This document shows positions 1 through 7,447 of a stretch of 48,430 nucleotides of DNA, piece after piece. Below the pieces are notes generated by a model. It was not told the DNA's origin. It ran no database searches and was given only the letters and a program-made list of their open reading frames with translations. Origin of the DNA: Bacteroidetes Order II. bacterium (lineage in GTDB: Bacteria; Bacteroidota; Rhodothermia; Rhodothermales; UBA2364); NCBI GenBank assembly GCA_016788705.1, contig JAEUSQ010000066.1:1-48430 (forward strand), given 5' to 3'. Position numbers and translations under genes: made by a program. Numbering within the stretch: the first letter of the stretch is position 1; every line of letters starts with the position of its first letter.

Positions 1-69
1 TTGCAACAACTCGAAGAGGGCGTTGGGTTGGTAGGTAAAAATGAGGTGGAAGAGGGTGTCGGTACGCAT
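1..69 (-). CDS. Partial N-terminus of a Rpn/DUF2887-like nuclease-transposase protein
   Basis: Reading the minus strand from the ATG at 69-67 gives 23 residues without a stop before the window edge. They start MRTDTLFHLIF and continue with a FELL motif. This resembles the opening of the Rpn/DUF2887 family (recombination-promoting nuclease or putative transposase, PD-(D/E)XK fold), whose members commonly begin with M-K/R-T-D-x-L-F-Y and a nearby FEL. Only the first residues are present, so neither the catalytic motifs nor the integrity of the gene can be judged. The assignment is by pattern only. Confidence 0.5.
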   Translation of the reverse strand, partial: MRTDTLFHLIFTYQPNALFELLQ

Positions 70-156
70 TGTTTTAGGGCTATAAAGCCAACATACACGA
101 TACAAAAATCGCAAAAAATAGGTGTGGATAAATTTTTAGGGGGAAAATAAACCCGA

Positions 157-324
157 ATGATTACAGTTGCACGCGATGAGCAGGTGTCATGTAAGCAAGG
201 CCAATTGCATGAACGATATGGGCTGTCAGATGGGCTGTTTTCGGATGGAAGTGCTTTCATGCTACCCCTCACCGATCCTTATTACAACGGTAATATAGAG
301 GTAACAGAAAAGGAACTTTCATAA
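157..324 (+). CDS. Possible small protein, 55 residues
   Basis: An ATG-started ORF of 55 codons ends in TAA 76 bases before the TonB receptor start. A purine-rich AGGGGGA at 138-144 lies 12 bases upstream, a little far for a Shine-Dalgarno site. The peptide is mixed polar, with no signal peptide or membrane segment (begins MITVARDEQV, ends VTEKELS). I do not recognise it. An ORF this long can occur by chance, so this is a candidate only. Confidence 0.22.
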   Translation: MITVARDEQVSCKQGQLHERYGLSDGLFSDGSAFMLPLTDPYYNGNIEVTEKELS

Positions 325-400
325 CAGGGTGATAACATGCCTGAGCACCTAAAGGGGATATTTTCACCTGTCTTTATGTTTCTCACCTAAACAACCTGTT

Positions 401-3274
401 ATGCAATTTCGCAAACTGCTTTTTATTATTACCATTGTATGTGTTTCTCTGGGGCTTCAATCTGCGCTTGCTCAGCAAGGCACACTGTCAGGAACGGTAA
501 CTGATGCAGCGCTCGGTGAAACCATGATTGGGGTTACTGTTCAGATTCCGGGCAAATCAATCGGTGCTGTAACCGATCTTGATGGGAAGTACACCCTGCG
601 TTTGGCTCCTGGCGACTATGAGGTTCAATTTTCATATATCGGCTATGTGTCGGTGCTGAAGAAAATCAGTATTGGGCCCAATCAACTTGTTAAATTGGAT
701 ATTGCCATGAAGGAAGAGGCATCCACTTCTGGTACCGAGGTGGTGATCGAGGCAACTGCTATTGGTGATTCTGAAGGAGCGATGTTACGCCTGCGTCAAA
801 AAGCTACGGCGGTGAGTGATGCGATCTCGGCAGAAGCGATCTCAAAATCCGGATCGTCCTCTGCCGCCGATGCCATGACGAAGGTGACCGGCGCCTCAGT
901 AGTGGGGGGAAAGTATGTGTTTGTACGCGGTTTGGGCGAGCGCTATTCGAGTACCCACCTAAACGGCGTAGAATTACCAAGTGCCGACCCTGATAAAAAA
1001 GCCTTCAATTTTGACCTCTTCCAGTCTGACATGCTGGACAATATCACCACGTTAAAAACCTTTACGCCTGATAAGCCTGGTAACTTCTCGGGTGGTTTGG
1101 TGGATATTGGAACCCGGAAGTTCCCGGAAAAGCGCATGTTATCGTTCGGTATTTCGAGTGGCATCAACACTATTACCAATTTTAATGATGGTTTTTTGCG
1201 TTACGAAGGTGGTAAAACCGACTGGCTGGGTAGAGATGATGGCACGCGGGCGATTCCGTCCTTTCTCTCGGATCCCAACTTCGAGGTTCCCAGTGCCATC
1301 GAAGCACGCCGAGATGCGGCCAAAGCCCAGGTTTTAGACGAAGCCTCCAAATCCCTCACCAACATCATGTCTCCGAAGGCTGGCGCGGCCCCATTGAAAG
1401 GCGGTTTTAATATGGCACTGGGGAACCAAGTCAAAATTGCCAAACGCCCCCTCGGTTATTTGGCTAGTCTTAGCTATGATTATAATGTTTCTCGCCGAAA
1501 CGGTAAATCGGAACGGTATGTGAATCCAACCGTTGGTGCAACCGAACTGTATTCGACCCTTGGTTTTTATACCGATGAGAAAAGCACCGAAGAAGCTTCG
1601 TTGGGCGGCTTATTAAACCTTTCTTATACCCTTAACCCTGCGCACCAGATTTCGGTGAATGGACTTTATTCGCGAAGTGGCGAATCGGTATCCCGCTATC
1701 AAGAAGGTTTTTGGTATCATTCTTTTGGAAATGATGATTCCAAAGTTATGCTAAATAATGTATTGGGCTATACAGAACGGGAATTGCGTTCCCTTCAGGT
1801 GAAAGGAAAGCATGTCTTAACTCGGGTGTCTGGGGCTACCTTAGAATGGTCTTTTGCCAATGCGCTCACCAAACAAGATGAGCCGGATTTACGCTTTTTT
1901 GTTTCTTTGAAAAGCACCGATGAAGAAGGCCGAACAACCTATTCGACGAACTTGGCCAATGTGTTGTTTCCGTCGCATTATTGGCGGGCACTCTCTGAAG
2001 GCAGCAATACGGGTGTCATAGACTTTTCATTGCCATTTAAGCAATGGGGTGGGCTAAAAGCCAATCTCAAAATAGGTGGTTTGTTTACTGCATCCGAGCG
2101 CGACTTTACAGAAAGAACGTTTTTGATCCGCCCGTCCAATACCCTTGCTTACGACAATAATCCGGAAGCCTATTTTGGTGCTGCCAATGCAGGGATTATT
2201 TCTCAGCGCACCCTATCCAATGGAACAACCGAATACAACTTTGGCAATGTGGTGGAATTGCCTCGTAAAGAAGCCGTTCTCCGGAATAATTATCAGGGAG
2301 ATCAGACCGTATCTGCGGGATACCTGATGACAGAATTACCTTTGACCGATAAATTTCGTTTCATTGGCGGTGTCCGTTATGAAACCACCGATATGACGGT
2401 GAAAAGTGCGGATCCGGCCCTCGAAGATGCCCAACTTACGAACAAAGACTGGTTGCCTTCGGCGAATTTGGTTTATCAGATTGGGGACAAAACCAATGTC
2501 CGGGCAGCACTTACCCGAACCATTGCGCGTCCCGTCTTTCGGGAACTCTCTCGGTTTTCTAGTGCAGACTTCCTCCTTGGGGGCTTTCTGGCCGGAAATC
2601 CACACCTGAAGCGAACCCTGATTACGAATTATGACCTTCGGGTAGAAAACTTCCTACGCCCTGGTGAAATCTTGGCGGTGAGTGTTTTTTATAAAGACCT
2701 GCAAAATCCGATTGAGCGCTCTATCTATGAAGCAGGTGCCACGGAATCTATGCAATTTGTAAACGTGGACAAAGCGATCATCCTCGGTGCAGAATTTGAA
2801 GCCCGTAAAAGATTAGATGCATTGGGAGCAACTTTTGAGAACCTTTCTGTTGGTGCGAATGTCTCCCTCGTAAAGTCCACCATTACGCTTCCGGAAGCCG
2901 AGTATCTTGAACGGAAGGCACTTGATCCAAATGCCAGTAAAATTAGACCTTTGCAAGGCCAATCACCCTTTATTGTCAATACCGATCTTGCTTATTCCAC
3001 CAGGAAAACAACGGCAAGTCTGTATTTTAATGTGTTTGGGGATCGCCTCACGGCTGTTTCTTTTGGGAATACGCCTGATGTTTACGAGCGTCCTTCGCCG
3101 AAACTGGACCTGATCATTTCGCACACGGTGCGTAGCCTTAAACTTAAACTCTCTGCTAAAAACTTGTTAGACAGTCCATACAAAGAAACTTATCGTTTCC
3201 TGAGCAAAGATTATACTTATTATGAGTATAATACAGGGCGTTCTTTGTCGTTGAGCGTCGGGTATAACTTCTAA
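401..3274 (+). CDS. TonB-dependent outer-membrane receptor with carboxypeptidase-regulatory-like N-terminal domain
   Basis: The 957-residue protein has a signal peptide (about residues 1-24, ending ALAQ) and then a CarboxypepD_reg-like beta-sandwich (about 27-110, GTLSGTVTD through the FSYIGY region). A plug domain follows, with VRGLGERYSS, LNGVELPSADPD and GNFSGGLVDI. The remainder is a long beta-barrel ending in an aromatic residue (SVGYNF), as expected for BAM insertion. It should import a ligand across the outer membrane using energy from TonB-ExbB-ExbD, which are encoded at 28234-31222. It is followed by its own terminator and then by a secreted beta-helix protein that is probably its partner. 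No SusD-like lipoprotein is adjacent, so it is not a classical SusCD pair. The substrate cannot be read from the sequence. Confidence 0.93.
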   Translation: MQFRKLLFIITIVCVSLGLQSALAQQGTLSGTVTDAALGETMIGVTVQIPGKSIGAVTDLDGKYTLRLAPGDYEVQFSYIGYVSVLKKISIGPNQLVKLDIAMKEEASTSGTEVVIEATAIGDSEGAMLRLRQKATAVSDAISAEAISKSGSSSAADAMTKVTGASVVGGKYVFVRGLGERYSSTHLNGVELPSADPDKKAFNFDLFQSDMLDNITTLKTFTPDKPGNFSGGLVDIGTRKFPEKRMLSFGISSGINTITNFNDGFLRYEGGKTDWLGRDDGTRAIPSFLSDPNFEVPSAIEARRDAAKAQVLDEASKSLTNIMSPKAGAAPLKGGFNMALGNQVKIAKRPLGYLASLSYDYNVSRRNGKSERYVNPTVGATELYSTLGFYTDEKSTEEASLGGLLNLSYTLNPAHQISVNGLYSRSGESVSRYQEGFWYHSFGNDDSKVMLNNVLGYTERELRSLQVKGKHVLTRVSGATLEWSFANALTKQDEPDLRFFVSLKSTDEEGRTTYSTNLANVLFPSHYWRALSEGSNTGVIDFSLPFKQWGGLKANLKIGGLFTASERDFTERTFLIRPSNTLAYDNNPEAYFGAANAGIISQRTLSNGTTEYNFGNVVELPRKEAVLRNNYQGDQTVSAGYLMTELPLTDKFRFIGGVRYETTDMTVKSADPALEDAQLTNKDWLPSANLVYQIGDKTNVRAALTRTIARPVFRELSRFSSADFLLGGFLAGNPHLKRTLITNYDLRVENFLRPGEILAVSVFYKDLQNPIERSIYEAGATESMQFVNVDKAIILGAEFEARKRLDALGATFENLSVGANVSLVKSTITLPEAEYLERKALDPNASKIRPLQGQSPFIVNTDLAYSTRKTTASLYFNVFGDRLTAVSFGNTPDVYERPSPKLDLIISHTVRSLKLKLSAKNLLDSPYKETYRFLSKDYTYYEYNTGRSLSLSVGYNF

Positions 3275-3282
3275 ATCATTGG

Positions 3283-3312
3283 CCGGATGGATAAAATCCA
3301 TCCGGTTTTTTT
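3283..3312 (+). terminator. Rho-independent terminator after the TonB receptor
   Basis: A perfect 10-bp stem, CCGGATGGAT (3283-3292) with ATCCATCCGG (3296-3305), has an AAA loop and is followed by seven T. It lies 8 bases after the receptor stop codon, so the next gene probably has its own promoter or depends on read-through. Confidence 0.9.
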
Positions 3313-3406
3313 CCACTTTAACATTACTGTACTCGTGTCTTTTCAGGCAGCGATAGCGGTGCTTTTTGTCTGACTATTCAATTATTCTCACCAAAACACA
3401 TAGTAT

Positions 3407-6370
3407 ATGAAACGTCTGTTGCAATTTTTATTGTTAGGCTCCCTGCTTGCTCCGATGAGTAGTTGGGCACAAACCAAAGTAGTGGTAAAAGATGACATTA
3501 CCACCAATACCACTTGGACCGCTGCAAATGAATATCATTTGGATGGATTGGTCTTCGTAAACAGTGGGGCAACACTCACCATTCAGCCCGGAACGGTGAT
3601 TAAAGGGATTAAAAATCCCACGACTGGGGAATTTGCGACAGCCTTGATTATTCGTCGTGGGGCGAAAATCATGGCAGAAGGAACCGAAGCCAATCCCATT
3701 ATTTTTACTTCTGAATTGGACAACGTTCGGGACGCTACAGACCTCCGGCCAACCGATGGTGGTCTCTGGGGCGGCGTGGTAATCCTCGGAAAAGCCACCA
3801 CCTCGAATCCGGTTAATGATAAGCAGGTAGAAGGCATTCCCGCAGACTTGGATGCGAAGTACGGTGGTTCGGATGATAACGATAACAGCGGCGTTTTAAC
3901 GTATGTCTCCATTCGTCATGGCGGTGCGGTTCTAAATACTTCGGGTAACGAAATCAACGGTCTTACACTTGGGGCTGTTGGACGTGGCACCAAAATCGAA
4001 TTTGTAGAGGTCTTTTCCAATACGGATGACTGTTTTGAGATGTTTGGTGGTACGGTAGATATGCGGTATATGGTTGGGTCTTTTTGTGAAGACGATACGT
4101 TCGACTGGGACGAGGGCTACCGTGGCCGTGGTCAATTTTGGTTTTCGCTGAACCGTCCAGATATTGCGGGTCGTGGAGGGGAGCATGATGGCGGTCCTTC
4201 GGGTAATTTTACAGGTCAACCGTATTCGATACCTGTGATTTCGAATGCCACGTTTATTGGTTCTGGCTTAGGAACGGTACCTGGAAATGATAAAAATGAC
4301 TTTGCCCTTAAATTCCGAGACTTTTCTGGCGGTAAATATTTGAATACCGTGTTTACCGATTTCCCTTCTAATGGAGTCAGTATTGAAGAAGTAACCTCCA
4401 AAGGGGGTGACTCAAAAAAACAACTTGAGGATGGCAATTTGTTGCTGAAAAATAACCTATGGTGGAACATTGGTCATGCGAATACGACGTTGGCAAACGT
4501 CACAAAAAATACGGCCTTTATCGAGGCGCACCTAACGGCGAACCAAAATGCGATTACCAATCCGGGCTTGGCGGGTATTAGTTGGGAACAGCGCAACCTG
4601 CTGGATCCACGCCCGGTGGATAAGAATGCAGCCGTAATGACCACGCCCTGGGCCTCGACCGGGGATGCATGGCATACCGATCCGAAGCACTTGGGCGCAT
4701 TTGGAAATAACCTTTGGATTAAAGGATGGACGGCACTTTGGACGCAAAATATTGCAGGAGAACGTTCAAAACTTCAGAAAGAAGTCATTATCATAAAAGA
4801 TGACTTGGCCAGTAGTACCTCGTGGTCTGCCAATTTTGAATACCTGCTCGATGGATTGGTCTTTGTAAACAACGGTGCAACCCTCTTTATTGAACCCGGT
4901 ACCGTGATTAAGGGCCGGAAAAACCCTACAACTGGTGAGTTTACTTCTGCATTAATCATCCGTCGTGGGGCCAAAATTCAGGCAGAAGGCCGTGTAGATG
5001 CACCGATCATTTTTACATCGGAGTTGGATGATGTGAATGATGTAACAGATTTACTTCCGACGGATGGTGGTCTCTGGGGCGGCGTGGTAATCCTCGGAAA
5101 AGCCACCACCTCGAATCCGGTTAATGATAAGCAGGTAGAAGGCATTCCCGCAGACTTGGATGCGAAGTACGGTGGCTCGGATGATGAAGACAATAGTGGC
5201 GTACTCAAGTATGTCTCCATTCGTCATGGCGGTGCGGTTCTAAATACCTCTGGGAACGAAATCAACGGTCTTACACTTGGGGCTGTTGGACGTGGCACCA
5301 AAATTGAATATGTAGAAGTATATTCAAATACAGATGATTGCTTCGAGATGTTCGGCGGTACGGTCAATATGCGTTATATTTCTGGCGCTTTCTGTGAAGA
5401 CGATACGTTCGACTGGGACGAGGGATATCGGGGGCGAGGGCAGTATTGGTTCTCACTAAATCGTTCAGATATTGCAGGCCGTGGAGGGGAGCATGATGGT
5501 GGTCCTTCAGGGAATTTTACAGGTCAGCCGTTTTCTACACCCATGATTTCCAATGCCACGTTTATTGGGTCTGGCTTGGGAAGCAATCCGGGTAACGATA
5601 AAAATGACTTTGCCCTTAAATTCCGCGATTTCTCTGGTGGTAAATACCTGAATACCATTTTTACAGACTTTCCAACCAATGGGGTGAGTATCGAAGAAGT
5701 AGCGTCTAAGGGCGGCGACTCAAAAAAACAACTTGAGGATGGCAATTTGTTGCTGAAAAATAACATCTGGTGGAATATTGGGAGCACCAATACCACTTTG
5801 GCGGCCATTTCTAAAAGTACGGCTTTCATTGAGGCGCACCTTACCGCCAATGCCAATAGCATCATAGATCCTATGTTGGGTGGAGTCAGCCGTGCCGCTG
5901 ATGGGAAATTGGATCCCCGTCCGAAAACGGCCAATAGCCCCATTCTCACCACCAAATGGAGCGATCCAGGTGAATCATTCTTCGATAAGCAAGATTTTAT
6001 TGGTGCTTTTAGGGGAAAAAACTGGCTCAATGGATGGTCTGCTCTTTCTACCATCGGTCACCTTGGCAACTTAACCAGCGTTGCCACAGAAGCCAATGAA
6101 GTCCCTGAAACGATGCTACTCGAGCAAAACTACCCAAACCCCTTCAATCCTGCAACCACCATTCGCTTCAGCCTTACGGCCAACCAGAGCGTTCATTTGG
6201 CTGTATATGATCTAACCGGAAAGCAAGTGGCACAATTGGCAAATGGCCCCTTTAATGCCGGAAATCATCAAGTTACGTTTGATGCGACAGGATTGGCATC
6301 GGGCATGTACCTCTATCGTCTCGAAACGGGTGGAAAAGTGTTTACGCGCAAGATGGCATTGCTGAAATAA
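3407..6370 (+). CDS. Large secreted protein with two beta-helix-like repeats and a T9SS sorting domain
   Basis: The protein has 987 residues. A signal peptide (about 1-22, ending SWAQ) is followed by two copies of a roughly 430-residue unit, about 25-455 and 461-890, with an exact period of 436 residues. Each copy has the motifs LDGLVFVN, PGTVIKG, SALIIRRGAKI, GGLWGGVVILG, DDCFEMFGGTV, EDDTFDWDEGYRGRGQ and GGEHDGGPSGNF. The pattern suggests a right-handed beta-helix with acidic, possibly calcium-binding loops. The C-terminus (about 903-987) is a T9SS type A sorting domain with NYPNPFNP, DLTGKQV, LASGMYLYRL and a final RKMALLK. The protein should be exported and anchored or released by T9SS. 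It lies downstream of a TonB receptor and may bind a ligand for it (inference). No enzymatic activity is recognisable. Confidence 0.85.
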   Translation: MKRLLQFLLLGSLLAPMSSWAQTKVVVKDDITTNTTWTAANEYHLDGLVFVNSGATLTIQPGTVIKGIKNPTTGEFATALIIRRGAKIMAEGTEANPIIFTSELDNVRDATDLRPTDGGLWGGVVILGKATTSNPVNDKQVEGIPADLDAKYGGSDDNDNSGVLTYVSIRHGGAVLNTSGNEINGLTLGAVGRGTKIEFVEVFSNTDDCFEMFGGTVDMRYMVGSFCEDDTFDWDEGYRGRGQFWFSLNRPDIAGRGGEHDGGPSGNFTGQPYSIPVISNATFIGSGLGTVPGNDKNDFALKFRDFSGGKYLNTVFTDFPSNGVSIEEVTSKGGDSKKQLEDGNLLLKNNLWWNIGHANTTLANVTKNTAFIEAHLTANQNAITNPGLAGISWEQRNLLDPRPVDKNAAVMTTPWASTGDAWHTDPKHLGAFGNNLWIKGWTALWTQNIAGERSKLQKEVIIIKDDLASSTSWSANFEYLLDGLVFVNNGATLFIEPGTVIKGRKNPTTGEFTSALIIRRGAKIQAEGRVDAPIIFTSELDDVNDVTDLLPTDGGLWGGVVILGKATTSNPVNDKQVEGIPADLDAKYGGSDDEDNSGVLKYVSIRHGGAVLNTSGNEINGLTLGAVGRGTKIEYVEVYSNTDDCFEMFGGTVNMRYISGAFCEDDTFDWDEGYRGRGQYWFSLNRSDIAGRGGEHDGGPSGNFTGQPFSTPMISNATFIGSGLGSNPGNDKNDFALKFRDFSGGKYLNTIFTDFPTNGVSIEEVASKGGDSKKQLEDGNLLLKNNIWWNIGSTNTTLAAISKSTAFIEAHLTANANSIIDPMLGGVSRAADGKLDPRPKTANSPILTTKWSDPGESFFDKQDFIGAFRGKNWLNGWSALSTIGHLGNLTSVATEANEVPETMLLEQNYPNPFNPATTIRFSLTANQSVHLAVYDLTGKQVAQLANGPFNAGNHQVTFDATGLASGMYLYRLETGGKVFTRKMALLK
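3755..3867 (+). repeat. First copy of a 113-bp perfect direct repeat inside the beta-helix gene
   Basis: Bases 3755-3867 are identical to 5063-5175, an offset of 1308 bases or 436 codons. Third codon positions are identical too, while flanking sequence in the two gene halves differs at many silent sites. A second identical run of 48 bases is 4409-4456 against 5717-5764 at the same offset. This indicates recent sequence exchange between the halves. Confidence 0.95.
5063..5175 (+). repeat. Second copy of the 113-bp perfect direct repeat
   Basis: Identical to 3755-3867 and encodes the same stretch (GGLWGGVVILG through LDAKYGG) in the second protein repeat. Recombination between the two copies would delete or add exactly one 436-residue unit in frame. 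Confidence 0.95.
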
Positions 6371-6403
6371 GACGCTGTTCACCAAAGAGTATCACATAAA
6401 GAC

Positions 6404-6452
6404 AAGGCCGGGATCGGTGAAGGTGTTCGCACCTAACTGGTTCCGGTCTTTT
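6404..6452 (+). terminator. Rho-independent terminator after the beta-helix gene
   Basis: A long stem pairs AAGGCCGGGATCGGT (6404-6418) with AACTGGTTCCGGTCTT (6435-6450), using several G-U pairs. It is capped by AGGTG-TTCG-CACCT (6421-6434) with a stable TTCG tetraloop, and the 3' arm ends in a T run. It sits 34 bases after the stop codon. Confidence 0.75.
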
Positions 6453-6560
6453 ATGGTCTCTAAGGCCGTGTTTCGTGAAATCTACCGATAGATTCTTGGG
6501 CACGTTTTTTGATTACATTGGAGTGCTAAAAAACATTATTGCTCATTCAAAACCAGTCCC

Positions 6561-7427
6561 ATGCCACCCATTGTTGCTTTAGAATCTACGGTCATCAGTC
6601 ATGGCTTGCCCTATCCACAAAACATACAACTGGCTCAACGCTTAGAGGCGATTATCCGAGAGGAAGGAGTACGGCCTGCCACCATTGGTATAATTGGAGG
6701 CCGAATCATTGCTGGATTGAACGAGGCGCACATTCGGCTTTTGGCGACAGCACAAGACATTCGCAAAGTGAGCCGCCGCGACTTGCCCATTGTGGTGGCC
6801 CGAAAACTACATGGTGCTACTACGGTTGCGGCCACCATGTGGGCAGCCCATCGAGCCGGGATACAAGTGTTTGCAACTGGCGGGATTGGCGGCGTCCATC
6901 GTGGGTTGGGGGACCTTGGAACCGGAAGTTTTGATGTAAGTGCAGATTTGCAGGAGTTAGCCCAAACGCCCGTTACGGTGGTGTGTGCGGGTGCAAAAGC
7001 GATATTGGACTTACCCGCGACGTTGGAATACCTCGAAACGTTTGGTGTTACCGTTATTGGTTATCAAACAAATGAATTTCCAGCATTTTATAGCCGAGAG
7101 AGTGGCCTAACAGTGGATGTGCGTTGCGATACGCCCGAAGAAGTGGCAGCGATCATAAGGGCCAAGCGGCAACTAAATTTGCCGGGAGGTATATTGGTGG
7201 CGGTGCCTATTCCCGAAGAAGCCGCTATTCCGAAGGGCGAAATTGAGCCTATCATCGCTTTGGCCATTGAGGAAGCCGAGTTCCATAAACTACGTTCGGC
7301 GGCTGTAACCCCCTTTCTCCTCAAAAAAATAGCCGAAATGACGGGTAAACGTAGCGTAGAAGCAAATTTGGTACTCCTCGAAAATAATGCACGAGTGGCA
7401 GCCCAAATTGCACGTGTTCTCGGTTAA
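6561..7427 (+). CDS. psuG: Pseudouridine-5'-phosphate glycosidase
   Basis: The 288-residue protein matches the PsuG/IndA family along its whole length. It has the opening IVALESTVISHGLPYPQN, the segment TIGIIGGRIIAGL, GGIGGVHRG, and VCAGAKAILD with Lys146, which corresponds to the Schiff-base lysine known in E. coli PsuG. The C-terminal segment is EANLVLLENNARVA. The enzyme cleaves pseudouridine 5'-phosphate to uracil and ribose 5-phosphate in the cytoplasm and belongs to pseudouridine salvage. The usual partner, the PfkB-type kinase PsuK, is not adjacent or elsewhere in the window, so it must be encoded elsewhere or be absent. The gene stands alone between a terminator and a convergent efflux operon. 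Confidence 0.95.
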   Translation: MPPIVALESTVISHGLPYPQNIQLAQRLEAIIREEGVRPATIGIIGGRIIAGLNEAHIRLLATAQDIRKVSRRDLPIVVARKLHGATTVAATMWAAHRAGIQVFATGGIGGVHRGLGDLGTGSFDVSADLQELAQTPVTVVCAGAKAILDLPATLEYLETFGVTVIGYQTNEFPAFYSRESGLTVDVRCDTPEEVAAIIRAKRQLNLPGGILVAVPIPEEAAIPKGEIEPIIALAIEEAEFHKLRSAAVTPFLLKKIAEMTGKRSVEANLVLLENNARVAAQIARVLG

Positions 7428-7447
7428 GTTGTCTGCACAAGCGAGGT

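Noticed and set aside
5524-6054. 176-codon minus-strand ORF inside the beta-helix gene
   Set aside because: It is antisense to a well-supported gene and mirrors its repeats (similar antisense ORFs occur in the first half), so it is a shadow.
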